A stretch of 64,000 bases of DNA from Pyropia yezoensis. Taxonomy: Eukaryota > Rhodophyta > Bangiophyceae > Bangiales > Bangiaceae. Below are positions 39,195 through 48,619 of the stretch, piece by piece (the stretch's first letter is position 1; each line of letters opens with the position of its first letter). The stretch covers positions 23,895,554-23,959,553 of the forward strand of contig CM020619.1 of assembly GCA_009829735.1 (NCBI GenBank). Direction: 5' to 3'. Both the position numbers and the translations under genes were made by a program. The notes under the pieces are model-generated. The model was given only the letters and a program-made list of their open reading frames with translations, did not search any database and had not been told where the DNA came from.

Positions 39195-42100
39195 TCAATC
39201 CTCTGGTTCCGCATCCGTTGCGGGTGAGCTCGTCTCGTCCCGAGGGTCTTGGTTGGCCCCGTCCTCTTGGTCCTCCTCCGTGTCCGACTCCAGAATCTTG
39301 CCGGCTCTGGCCACGGGAGTGCCCTCAATCCCGTTCCGTCGCGTGTAGGCACAGACGTCCGCGATGGGTAGCCGGTTTGAGGGTTCCCATGTATCATCTG
39401 CTGGGTTAAAACCGAACCAGCGTACTCGCAGGTACAGGCGTCCATCTCTCCAGGCATGGTCGACAAACTTGACGTAGACAAATTCCCGACCTTCTTCTTG
39501 GGATAGCCAGGGTATTGCAGTCCGCTTACGCCGGGTCAAGTCCCGTTGGCTTGGCGGTGGAGCTCGGGTGACATGGTCGCTGCTCACCCGGTACGGAGAG
39601 CCATCCACGTCTAGAAGGAAGGTCCAGCCATCCGTATTGAGAATCTCATAAGGTCCATCCGTCTTAGAGTCCAGCTTCCCCCGGGTCTTGCTATGGTTGT
39701 CCACAAAAACCCAGTCGCCACCACCCAGTTCCTTGTTCTTTTCCCGGACACCCTTGTCATAGTCCCGCTTGTATCGCTCCTGGGTCTTTGAAATTGACTC
39801 CTTGACTCTTGGGAGCAGGAGCTTTAGTTGTTCCAGGAACTCATCCTTTGCCTTGGGACCTGACTTCAGTGCAGGCTGGAGACCATCCGGTATTCTTTCC
39901 AGGGAGAAGTTGGTCAGCCGCCTTGGGGTGACAAAGTCGAGTGGAGCGACTCCCGTTGTCCGGTGAACTCGGGAGTTGTAGGCTAGAGTGAGGACAGCCA
40001 GGAGCTCGTCCCAGTCTTCTTGGTGCTCCTCCACGTAGTGCCGTAGCATGTCCACTAGGGTCCGGTTGAATCGTTCCACCTGGCCGTTCGTTTGAGGGTG
40101 GTACGTCGTGGTGTACAAGTTCTTGATGCCCATCAGGTCACAGACTCCTTGGAAGAACAGGGATGCAAACTGGGGACCGTTGTCGGTTAAGACGGAGTCT
40201 GGAGGGCCGTAGGCAGCTATCCAGTACTCGCAGAAGGCCGACGTGACATCCAGAGCCGTGATGGTTCTCAACGGGATTGCTCGAGTGAACTTGGAGAACC
40301 GGTCACAAATGATGAGTAGGTATATGTTGCCACTGGAGGTCTCAGGTAGGGGCCCCAGGATGTCCATGCTTAAGCTTGCAAAGGGCTCCGCCGCAGGGAA
40401 TAGGCGTAGCTTAGAAGTCTTCTTCCTCTGGGACAACCGGTTCCTTGCACAAGAAATACAAGCCTCCAGGCACTTATGGACGTCACTGGCCATGGTTTCC
40501 CAGTAATAATGTCGTCTCATGGAAGCATACATCCGATTGATACCAGGATGCCCGGCCTGGGGAGACGAGTGCTCCAGGCGTAGGATGTCAGTCCGTAGGC
40601 TCCGGGGTACGTAGACTTGAGTTGCCCCATCGAAGGGTGACACCCGTACCAGGAGTCCGTCTGTAGACTCGGAGAAGCGACTGTTCCGGTTCAGGTCCAT
40701 TTGGTGGCGAAGCTCCAAGCATTGAGGGTCCGTCAATTGTGCCTCCAGCATCCGGTGAATGGTTACCGGTTGATGAGCGTCAGGTGTCTCGTACAGGGGA
40801 GCGTGCCAGCCACGTCCGACATTCGGGAGGATGAAGCAAGGTATTTCCTCCGGGATAGGACCGGTATCGGCTGCAGGAGTCTCCAGCCTGGACATGGTGT
40901 CGGCGCAGTGGTGCTCCCTCCCTGCTCTGGTGCACACCTTGTACTTGAACTCCGAAAGGCGTAGGCGCCACCGGGCGACCCTTCCTTGACTGCTGTCCAT
41001 GCATAGCAGCCACCTTAGACTGGCGTGGTCCGTCCGGATGAGGAACTCTTGTCCTTCAAGATATGGACGTAACAGGAAGCAAGCCCAGACGACCGCCAAG
41101 CACTCGCGCTCGGTCGTGGAATAGTTCTTCTCGGCTGGAGTCAAGACGCGACTGTAGTAGCCTATCGGGAGGAAGTGCCCCTCAGGTTGCTGCTGGAGTA
41201 GTGAGCACCCCACCTGGACGCCACAGGCATCAGTCTCCAGAACAAACTGACCCTCCCGCTTGGGTAACGCCAGTACTGGAGTGGTGGTCAGGCGCTTCTT
41301 GAGCTCTTCGAAGGCTGCTGTCTGCTTCTCGTCGAACACCGGGAGTTGTGCTGGAAGCTTCTTGCTAGTAAGCTTGGTCAAGGGCCGGGCAATCAGAGCG
41401 TAGTCTCGTACGAACCGGCGGTAGACGTTGCACATACCCAGGAAGCTCTTGAGTTCCGTCTGGGTTTTAGGTTGCCGTGCATGCCGGAGGGCCTTGATGT
41501 TCTTCTCATTGACTCGGAGCTCCCCCGGACTCAGCACGTGCCCCAGGTACTCCACCTCAGTCTCAAACAGGTGGCACTTCTCGGCCTTGAGGGTAACTCC
41601 AGCCTTGGACAGGAGGGCCAGGACCTCTCGAAGGTGCTCCAGGTGTTCCGCTGGGGTCTTGGAGAAAACGATGATGTCGTCCAGGTAGACCAAACATGTT
41701 CTCCACCTTAGCCCCGACAGGATGATGTCGATGGCTCTCTGGAAGGTTGCCGGAGCATTAGTGAGACCAAAAGGGAGACGCTTGCACCGGAACAGTCCCA
41801 TGTGGCACGTGAAGGTAGTCTTGTCCTTGTCCTCGTCAGCCAGAGGGATCTGCCAGTAACCGGCATTACAATCCAGCGTCGAGAAGAGGGTGGCATCACC
41901 AAGAAAGTCGAGGCAATCATCCATCCGGGGTATCGGGTATACATCCTTGACTGTCATCTCGTTCAGGCGTCTGTAGTCAACGCAGAAACGGAAGTGACCG
42001 CCAGGTTTCGGGACGACTACCACCGGGAAAGCCCACTCGCCATCAGACGGCTCGATAACATCCATCTTGAGCATCTTGTTAACCTGCTTCTCAATCTCAT

Positions 42101-43154
42101 CCCGGCGATGAGGTCCAGCCCGGTATGGGTGCATGTGCACTGGTTTGGCATCTGGCTTGAGTTGAATCCGGTGTAGGGTGGCGTCCATCTTGCCCAGCTC
42201 TCCAGACCACAGGTGCCGATATTCGTGGAGAAGCTTCTCCAGTGCCTCCTTCAAGTCGGGAGGGACGTTTTCTTGGTTGACCTTCGGCATCCCGGGCGGT
42301 GCTTGTTCGGGCTTCGGAGTAGTACGGCCAGCCTGCTCTTGTTCCGGAGATACGTCTAAGGCCGTCAAGTTGGATGCCAGCTCTTGTTGGAGGTTGAAGA
42401 GGTCTTCCTTGCTCATGGCGCGGGCGGACCCCCGGTAAGGCTCTGCTGTACCAACTCGAGTGCCCTTGGCGAGGGTTATTGGCTTCCGGCTCACGTTGAC
42501 GATCAGCACCGAGAACGGGGTGTGCCTCTCCACCTTCTTGTGATGTCCGTGGGCTAGGTATAATCGGTGTTTCGCCAGAAATTCCTTGCGTCCGTAGATC
42601 AGGCATTGACCTGCAGTCCGGGTCGTGACTTGAACCTTGGTCTCCGAGCGAGGAGGTAGGAGCACCGGTTTGATGAGGGTCAAGGTAGAGGGTGGGATGC
42701 GTTCCTTCTGGTTCTTGGCCACACGAACCTTGGTGTCTAGGTGCTCCAGCACTGGTGACACAAACCCATGGTTGAACTGCACCTTTCCTTCTCCGGGTAG
42801 GATGCTCTTGACATGCTGCTTCTGGAAGTCCCAGCCTAGGATGAGGGGGACTGATAAGGTCTTGACTACTAGAAAGGGAAAAAGCATTGGTTCATTGTTG
42901 ACATAGATGGCGACGGGAAGACGGCCAAGCGGTCGTAGGGTTTGACCTGATGCGTCTACAATCCGGGTCTTGGTAGGCGCTCTCCAGGCATGTCGACGCC
43001 AGCCCGGAGGTAACAGGTTCTCAGTGATGACGCTTGGTCCGGCTCCCGTGTCGACCACCGGCATAACAGCTTGGGGGAGGCTATCCCCCACACGCATACG
43101 AGCATTAATCTTGAGGTTTTCCTTACGCAGGACGAGCAAGGTCCCCTTGAACAA
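39195..43154 (-). CDS. pol: Pol polyprotein of element 3
   Basis: About 1319 codons from a TTG at 43154. There is no ATG here, but the frame is open upstream to beyond the shift site at 43295, which supports translation only by frameshifting from gag. Protease VVDTGAGPSVI is at about 33-43, RT FCVDYRRLN at about 390-398 and YLDD at 490-493. RNase H is FVLETDACGVQVGC. The integrase zinc finger is HSSPQAGHPG...CISCARNRL and its core CDRFSKF, LTDNGPQFAS, HPQTNGQVERFNR. The chromodomain-like C-terminus is LYLRVRWFGFNPADDTWEPS. An acidic tail (ESDTEEDQED) follows. Confidence 0.95.
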   Translation of the reverse strand: MFKGTLLVLRKENLKINARMRVGDSLPQAVMPVVDTGAGPSVITENLLPPGWRRHAWRAPTKTRIVDASGQTLRPLGRLPVAIYVNNEPMLFPFLVVKTLSVPLILGWDFQKQHVKSILPGEGKVQFNHGFVSPVLEHLDTKVRVAKNQKERIPPSTLTLIKPVLLPPRSETKVQVTTRTAGQCLIYGRKEFLAKHRLYLAHGHHKKVERHTPFSVLIVNVSRKPITLAKGTRVGTAEPYRGSARAMSKEDLFNLQQELASNLTALDVSPEQEQAGRTTPKPEQAPPGMPKVNQENVPPDLKEALEKLLHEYRHLWSGELGKMDATLHRIQLKPDAKPVHMHPYRAGPHRRDEIEKQVNKMLKMDVIEPSDGEWAFPVVVVPKPGGHFRFCVDYRRLNEMTVKDVYPIPRMDDCLDFLGDATLFSTLDCNAGYWQIPLADEDKDKTTFTCHMGLFRCKRLPFGLTNAPATFQRAIDIILSGLRWRTCLVYLDDIIVFSKTPAEHLEHLREVLALLSKAGVTLKAEKCHLFETEVEYLGHVLSPGELRVNEKNIKALRHARQPKTQTELKSFLGMCNVYRRFVRDYALIARPLTKLTSKKLPAQLPVFDEKQTAAFEELKKRLTTTPVLALPKREGQFVLETDACGVQVGCSLLQQQPEGHFLPIGYYSRVLTPAEKNYSTTERECLAVVWACFLLRPYLEGQEFLIRTDHASLRWLLCMDSSQGRVARWRLRLSEFKYKVCTRAGREHHCADTMSRLETPAADTGPIPEEIPCFILPNVGRGWHAPLYETPDAHQPVTIHRMLEAQLTDPQCLELRHQMDLNRNSRFSESTDGLLVRVSPFDGATQVYVPRSLRTDILRLEHSSPQAGHPGINRMYASMRRHYYWETMASDVHKCLEACISCARNRLSQRKKTSKLRLFPAAEPFASLSMDILGPLPETSSGNIYLLIICDRFSKFTRAIPLRTITALDVTSAFCEYWIAAYGPPDSVLTDNGPQFASLFFQGVCDLMGIKNLYTTTYHPQTNGQVERFNRTLVDMLRHYVEEHQEDWDELLAVLTLAYNSRVHRTTGVAPLDFVTPRRLTNFSLERIPDGLQPALKSGPKAKDEFLEQLKLLLPRVKESISKTQERYKRDYDKGVREKNKELGGGDWVFVDNHSKTRGKLDSKTDGPYEILNTDGWTFLLDVDGSPYRVSSDHVTRAPPPSQRDLTRRKRTAIPWLSQEEGREFVYVKFVDHAWRDGRLYLRVRWFGFNPADDTWEPSNRLPIADVCAYTRRNGIEGTPVARAGKILESDTEEDQEDGANQDPRDETSSPATDAEPED

Positions 43155-43282
43155 ACAGGGTGTCCAGGCGGCTACCGGTTGAGCAGGTAACTGCCGTCCT
43201 TTCTCCCGGCACGCAAGGGGAGAACAGGTAGAAGTACCCTGCCGTTGGAGATTCGGGAAGACACTTGGGGAGAGCGCCTGCC

Positions 43283-45043
43283 CTACTCGTTTCCCGGCTC
43301 CGAGGAGTCCTTAGAGGTTTCGGTCTCCAGGTCAAAGTCCGTAGGAGCTTCCCTTGCCAGAGCCTCCGTGATGCTCTGTAAGGTTGCCACTCGGATGGCA
43401 TGTACCTGTGCCTTGTCCATCTTGGAGGGTGCCCGCCGGTCAGCCCAGTTGACCGCCTTTGCAAACACCAGTCCTTGACGCTTGAGTTTCTCCTGGAGAT
43501 CCTCGGGAATGGTCGGGCACTGGTAGGACATATGATCCTCCTTCTGGCACAGCCAGCAAGACCGGAACCGCTGGTTCCTGATCTGCTTGGGGGCGACCAG
43601 GGAAGGTTGCTCCTTAGAAACGAAGCCGCCCCACTTGTCCCTTGACTCCATGGGTGAGGCCTCGCCAACTGCGAGTACCGGTACAGGGTTATCACCTCCC
43701 TTATACTTGTCGGGTCCGGGACGAACTCGCGACAACGGCTTGGGGGTTGATACCATAGGAGCCTGGAGGGCCTTGGCTTGCCGGTGCTTGCCCTGGGTAT
43801 AGGCCATCAACTGCTGGAAGGTATGTTCTTGATGTTCCTGGTTGTAGTTCTCCGCATCCACTTGAAGATATTCAGGAAGCCCCTCCGAGAAGATCATCTT
43901 GAGCCTGTCCTCAGGGTAAACGTTGCCACAAGCATCGCTCATCTCCCGGACACGACGGGCGAACGCCTCTGGAGTCTCTTGTCTCTCCATGGTTGCCCGA
44001 TTCAGCCTACCGACTGCCTTACGCAGGGAGTCCGCGTCTGCGTAGTTGGACAGGAGCCAGTTGACCGCCTCCGGATAACTCGCGACAGTACGTCCAACAA
44101 TGTGCCCGGCAGAGTCTGGTAGTACTTGTGCAAACCGCTGTTCCGCTTCTCCGGTCATGAAGTTAACCAGGAGATAGAGAGCCTTGCCCTCGGACACATC
44201 GTTGTCATTGCATGCCTTGACAAACCGGCGCAGGAAGGCAAAGATAAGCGCCGGTCTCTTCCCGGAAAACTTAGGATGTCCCCCAAAGCTCGGCTGCATT
44301 CGCCGGTTCAGGGATGCCATCTTCTTGGCCATCTTCCGGGTGTAACCTTGGTCTTGGTTCTCCAGCCGGTAGTTACCCCAATACGTGACCTTGTTCAGGG
44401 TGGCATCTCCCACTTGGTGGGCAGGGAAGTCGAACTCGACTCGCCTGCGCCGGGTAGGACCGGGAGATGCATCCCAGTCAAATCCCTCCTCAGAGCTGGA
44501 GGAACTGGTCTCGCTGGTGCTAGAGCGGCGGCGACGACGCCGACGCCTACGGCTGCTCCGGTCACCGGTCTTGGAGCTCCCCGCCCCATAGGACGCAAGG
44601 GGAGGAAAAGCTTGGCCGGTCCCAGGAGTCGAAGTCTCAGGAAGACCCGTAGAACCAGTCATAGCGGTGCCTCTGGCACTGCTAGTGCCCACAGGAAGAG
44701 GTGTATACACCCAGCTGCCATGTGTGGGTCCAGGAGTAAACACACCAGGGGCTATCCCTGGAGGTTGAAGAGTAGAACCGACAGGAGGGAGACGTCTGCT
44801 GCGAGCGGACTCAAACGCCGTTGACCCCGGGGTGGCTCCCACAGGAGGAACAGCCGGAGGAACGGGAGCAGGCGGTACTTGGCCGCCTGTAGACTCCAGT
44901 CCACTACCGGATGTCACGCCCAGGTCTGCTTCACCCGTAGGGAGAACGCCGGGTTGGGCACCGTCCCCCGCGGTGACCAGGGATGCGTCAAGGGACGCGG
45001 GGTCTACCCCTTCGGGCACCGTCGTGCCAGGGAGGGTAGCCAT
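43283..45043 (-). CDS. gag: Gag of element 3
   Basis: 586 codons from ATG 45043. A Pro/Gly/Ser-rich N-terminus (about 1-170) includes a basic RRRRRRRRSS stretch. The capsid core contains KFSGKRPALIFAFLRRFVKAC and VSEGKALYLLVNFMTGEAE. The CCHC knuckle is CWLCQKEDHMSYQC near residue 500. It ends GNE-stop immediately after the frameshift heptamer. The two F..FL..F regions of gag2 and gag3 are close, so elements 2 and 3 are nearer to each other than to element 1 in this gene. Confidence 0.93.
   Translation of the reverse strand: MATLPGTTVPEGVDPASLDASLVTAGDGAQPGVLPTGEADLGVTSGSGLESTGGQVPPAPVPPAVPPVGATPGSTAFESARSRRLPPVGSTLQPPGIAPGVFTPGPTHGSWVYTPLPVGTSSARGTAMTGSTGLPETSTPGTGQAFPPLASYGAGSSKTGDRSSRRRRRRRRRSSTSETSSSSSEEGFDWDASPGPTRRRRVEFDFPAHQVGDATLNKVTYWGNYRLENQDQGYTRKMAKKMASLNRRMQPSFGGHPKFSGKRPALIFAFLRRFVKACNDNDVSEGKALYLLVNFMTGEAEQRFAQVLPDSAGHIVGRTVASYPEAVNWLLSNYADADSLRKAVGRLNRATMERQETPEAFARRVREMSDACGNVYPEDRLKMIFSEGLPEYLQVDAENYNQEHQEHTFQQLMAYTQGKHRQAKALQAPMVSTPKPLSRVRPGPDKYKGGDNPVPVLAVGEASPMESRDKWGGFVSKEQPSLVAPKQIRNQRFRSCWLCQKEDHMSYQCPTIPEDLQEKLKRQGLVFAKAVNWADRRAPSKMDKAQVHAIRVATLQSITEALAREAPTDFDLETETSKDSSEPGNE
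43289..43295 (-). promoter_or_regulatory. -1 ribosomal frameshift site of element 3
   Basis: Minus-strand CCG GGA AAC GAG TAG contains G GGA AAC in the gag frame, followed by one codon and the stop. The pol frame overlaps gag for only about 28 nt here (an upstream stop TAA lies at 43311-43313), so the shift must occur in this small overlap. This makes the heptamer nearly obligatory. Confidence 0.9.
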
Positions 45044-45252
45044 GTTGGTCTCTTGACAGCCACAGTCCAGTTACCTGCGTGTCCAAAGATCGCAAGACCA
45101 CAAGAGAGGGGTTGGAGAGCCAGGAATGGGGTTCCCGTGAACGGGTGCAAATAATTCCCAAACCACAGAAAAAGACAGAATAGGAACAACGCAACCGCTG
45201 CTCCCAAATGTCTCTTCTCAAACACTCCAATCCCCTGCTGCTCCACCAAATA
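45044..45252 (-). other. Leader and primer-binding site of element 3
   Basis: Primer-binding site at 45231-45248 (minus TGGTGGAGCAGCAGGGGA), identical to that of element 1, 4 nt from the 5' LTR. The rest is untranslated leader. Confidence 0.8.
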
Positions 45253-45824
45253 TGTGGTATAAAACTCGATCCTCTCAGACACGTGTCAATATCCCTCGGG
45301 GGAAAGGGACAGGTAACGCAGAAAGGGGAACTACGAGAATGGTATGCCTGTTGCCTCACGTGCCTGCTTGCAGGGCAAACAGATACGCACGGTAGTGCAC
45401 ACGGGGAAGAGGAAAGCAAACGCGCAGTTGTCTTTTTCCCTGAGGGCGCGGGCCGAGGGCGCCTCGCTGTCCCTCTTAACATGCATCTGGGGGAACCCCG
45501 GCACGTTGGCCCGGTAGCCCCCCCATAACCCCGAGTGGCCCCGACCCGAGTCTAACCTCGTCAGGTCGGGGGCCACTATCACTACTAATTCTATTCCCAC
45601 TCACTAATCTCACACTCAAATTCTCTCAAATCAAGTCCCTCACAAATATGCAAAAACACATCAGAAATCCCTCTCTCGCGTGTGGATAGCGTAGTCCACC
45701 GCATCCCAGTGCCGGGCACGGGCCACGGCCGCCAACCATCGCCACACGGCGGGCGTGTTCTGGCACCTGGTGCCCTCTGGTTGCAGTCCCGGGTCGGCGC
45801 CAAGTCGGGGCCAGGGATGCTACA
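45253..45824 (-). repeat. 5' LTR of element 3
   Basis: 572 bp, identical by eye to 36176-36747. Followed by the target duplication CCCCT. Confidence 0.94.
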
Positions 45825-45829
45825 CCCCT

Positions 45830-45875
45830 CCCCAGGTACACTCGGCGCAATGGGGGGGTCTCCCTCACCAGCCAT
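45830..45875 (-). pseudogene. gag: Gag of element 2, first codons (separated by element 3)
   Basis: ATG at 45875 begins MAGEGDPP and stays open to the insertion point, in frame with the remainder that resumes at 36175. It is the native gag start of element 2, now cut off from the rest by 9.65 kb. Confidence 0.8.
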
Positions 45876-46192
45876 CTCCACAAGAGTCACGTGGAGTCAA
45901 CCAAAACGACCAAACGGTGTCCAGAGTCGGGGATCGTCAGCTAGGGAGTTCCTAGAGCACGTTCCACCCCTCCACCTGCCTCAAGGAAGGCGGTGAGGTT
46001 TCCCGAAACTCCGGGTCTCCCACCAAGACTCACGGTGGCCAACCTCGTCGCCCAGCGAACGCTCGGAACGTAGGCGAGTCGATCGTGTCACCGGAAGTCT
46101 CGGTGCCGAAGGGGGAGAGGGGCCAACTTGGTCCCGTCTCCGGTCAAGGGAGGTACCAAAGTCGATATCCTCTCCCCCGCTGATCCACCAAC
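45876..46192 (-). other. Leader and primer-binding site of element 2
   Basis: Primer-binding site at 46173-46190 (minus TGGTGGATCAGCGGGGGA), 2 nt from the 5' LTR. It differs from that of elements 1 and 3 at two positions, so a related or variant tRNA is used. The remaining leader has several short hairpins. Confidence 0.75.
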
Positions 46193-46731
46193 TGTAGCAG
46201 TACTCCCAACCACCAACCCCGAGTCAGGGAAGGAAGAGGAGTATTGCCGATATCCCAACTTGGGACACCGGAAGCAAGCACCTCCAAACAACCGAACACG
46301 GAACTTGCGTGTGGTGAGCGGGTCCACTCACCAAGGCACGAACAAGATGTGTCGGAGCCAGACGGTGTTTTCTTGCTTGGCCAGCCAAGGTGGGCCCTCC
46401 CCGCCTTGCTGTCCCTCCTTATCAACCCTCCTCACACGCTCACGCAACCCCTCAAAACACTCAGAAAATGAACCCTCAAACAAACCAATCATATCACTCC
46501 ACATGCAAAGAACTCAAAGCGTAGAAATCCGTCTGGCTCCCGTGCAAAAATCCCAAGAAACAAATACCAGCAGCATTACCCTGCTCTAGTATGTCGGAAG
46601 TCCTAGTCGAATTTCCGTCCAGAAGTCAGAAGTTTCACCATCGTGGGTCGGGTGAATTTCGACTTCCGGTCAGGTCCACTTGACCCGAATCTTCAAAGTA
46701 TTGGTACCGAATTCCGGCCCAATCTCCCACA
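46193..46731 (-). repeat. 5' LTR of element 2
   Basis: 539 bp, identical by eye to 27960-28498. Followed by target duplication GGGTG. Confidence 0.94.
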
Positions 46732-47983
46732 GGGTGCGGCGTTTCTGCGCTCGTCACGGCTTGCGGCTCCATCACAAGAGCCGAGTGGAAGGGGTGCGGG
46801 CGCGGGCCACGACCAGGCAAACGTGGCGTCCCCTCTATCCATCCTCCAGCACCTCGTTGCTACCCATGGGATTACCGCGGAGCGCATGTCCAACTGGGAC
46901 GAGACAGGGTTCTCTCTGGGCTCCTTGGCGGCAAGCAAGGCCAAGGTGCTGGTGGACCTCTACATTGGGCGGTCTTTGCCGCGGGGCGTATCCGTCAGAA
47001 AGGACGCAGAGCATGTCACCCTCGGCGCCGCTGTGGCGGCGACCGGTCATGCTGACAGCCCCATCGTCGTGCTCCCGGGGACTGAAGCCAAGTACCGCGA
47101 GCTGGCAGGGAGTGCGATTGAGACGCCGGCGGAGTCTTTCCCGAGCGGTGTCAATGTGTTTTACCGTACCCCTCAGGGTGTCATCGCCGAAGTCGTGCTA
47201 GCATGGGTGGACAGTTACCTCGCTGAAACGGAGTAGCTGCGGCGCACGGGGAAGACGCTGGTGATTTTTGATGGATACTCAAGCCATCTGTCGCTACGTG
47301 TTCTTCTTCGATGGGTGAAGAACAACGTTGTCGTCCACGCCCTTCCCGCGCACACGTCCCACTTCACGCAACCGCCGGATGTCGGCGTCTTCGGGCCAAT
47401 GAAGGAGGCCGCGAAGAGCCGCGTTAGCGACTACGTGAACAAACCGGCCAACGTGCTGAGCAGGTTTACCATCTATACCGCCTGTGAGCTGATTACCGAG
47501 GCATACGTGCTGGCTGTTACTTCTTCAAGCATCAAAGCCGGCTCTATACGCACCGGGCTGTGGCGGCTGTCTCCCGCTGCCTTCTGTGATGCGACCTTTG
47601 CCATCAGCAATGCCCACGTCGACGAGGGCGGCGCCGACGCCACTGACCCGTAGCTGGACGAGTACGAGCGTTTCTTTTTGCCGGAGGATTCGCTGGCGAA
47701 TGCAGTTGTCGTCACCAAGACGGGTACTGTGAGCACGACGGCGCGCTGCGATGTCTCGAGCAGCGCGGTGTTGGCAGTATTGTGGGCCAAGGAGGTCGCG
47801 CGGTCGCTGGCCGAGAGCAACAAGGTGAAGGCCGCGACGGCGGTGGCGCCGAAGAAGAAGGAACGGGTGGCGGCAGCAGCTGAGCGCGCGGCAGCGGCGG
47901 ACCGTGTGCGCCGTGGGAGAGAGCGAGCGGAGGAGAACCGCCTGGTGGAGTTGGCGGCAGCCCCAAAAGCTGCGCGTGGCTAA
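46732..47983 (+). pseudogene. Pogo-like transposase, catalytic and C-terminal part
   Basis: It continues the gene interrupted at 27959. After the DNA-binding segment (RRFCARHGLRLHHKSR), one frameshift at about 46825 leads into a DDE_1-type core. This has SNWDETGFSLG (first Asp), VIFDGYSSHLS (second Asp, with the DGxxSH pattern of pogo/Tigger/Fot1) and HFTQPPDVGVFGPMK (third Asp). In-frame TAG stops occur at 47234-47236 and 47651-47653, yet the same frame stays open to 47983, ending in an Ala/Lys/Arg-rich tail (KKKERVAAAAERAAA). Five lesions in total, counting the TGA and the LTR insertion, make it non-functional. Confidence 0.82.
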
Positions 47984-48614
47984 GCCCGACCGCCCCGTGT
48001 GTGCGTCGAAATTGCCAAGGAGCGGGCCTGCCGTCGCAGCTTGTGAACGGCTACACGTTGTGCTCTATTTGCTGTATGTGTGGGGGCACTTTCCGTTATA
48101 TTAAGAACTATTATTTTTGTGTCTCATGGGCCGATGCTGAGAGCAGAGTGCTCCTGGCGGCGACGTGGCCATTTTCCGCGTGGGGGGAGCTGCAACGTGA
48201 CAGGTGACAGCGCTGTTCACTGGACGCCTAAGGGTGCAGGGAGAGGACGTCCTAAGCATAGATAGGGAAGGGGGAAAGAAAAGAAGCGCGGATGAGGGCA
48301 TCTCCCCCCCCGGTCAACGCGGGCCTCCGTGGGGCTGAAGCGGTGGGAGGCTCCTCTTCCCTCTCTCAGGTGTCCAGCCCTCGCAAGCGGGGGGCGCGCA
48401 GCGTCCGTCTCTCGTACAGCCATGGCCGGGGGGAGGGCGGGGGGACGGGCATGCGTCTAGCCTTGGCAAGCGGGGCGCGCGCAGCGTCCGTCTCTTGTGT
48501 AACGATGGGCTTTGAGAGGGCGGGGAGAGGGGCGGGCTTCTTGCCCCGGCGATAGGGCGGAGAACAGCGGGGGAAGGGGAGCTGGGGGGTCGGGGAGCGA
48601 GAGGCGAGCGGATG
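47984..48614. other. Flank of the pogo-like element with a local duplication
   Basis: A ~40-bp segment (CAAGCGGGG-GCGCGCAGCGTCCGTCTC...) occurs twice about 96 bp apart (48383 and 48470). The terminal repeat of the pogo-like element should lie between 47984 and about 48200, but I cannot define it. No gene. Confidence 0.45.
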
Positions 48615-48619
48615 GGGCG

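Larger units (their letters stand above)
36176..45824 (-). mobile_element. Complete Ty3/gypsy chromovirus with antisense ORF, nested in element 2 (element 3)
   Basis: 9.65 kb. The 572-bp LTRs (36176-36747 and 45253-45824) are identical by eye, and the target duplication CCCCT is perfect. Minus-strand order is 5' LTR, primer-binding site, gag (45043-43283), pol (43154-39195), reverse-strand ORF (36932-39049), polypurine tract and 3' LTR. Gag and pol are uninterrupted, so it may be autonomous. It inserted after element 2. Its coding region shows few hairpins, unlike elements 1 and 2. Confidence 0.95.
27960..46731 (-). mobile_element. Ty3/gypsy chromovirus with antisense ORF, carrying a nested element (element 2)
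   Basis: 539-bp LTRs (27960-28498 and 46193-46731) are identical by eye. The perfect target duplication GGGTG flanks the element (27955-27959 and 46732-46736). Without the nested element 3 it is about 9.1 kb. Minus-strand order is 5' LTR, primer-binding site, gag (split), pol, a reverse-strand ORF, polypurine tract and 3' LTR. Pol is intact, but gag is interrupted by element 3 after about 16 codons, so this copy can no longer make its own particle. It sits inside a pogo-like transposase gene. Confidence 0.94.

Noticed and set aside
45591-45890. 99-codon minus ORF across the 5' LTR of element 3
   Set aside because: A chimera of the true gag2 start and LTR sequence created by the nested insertion.
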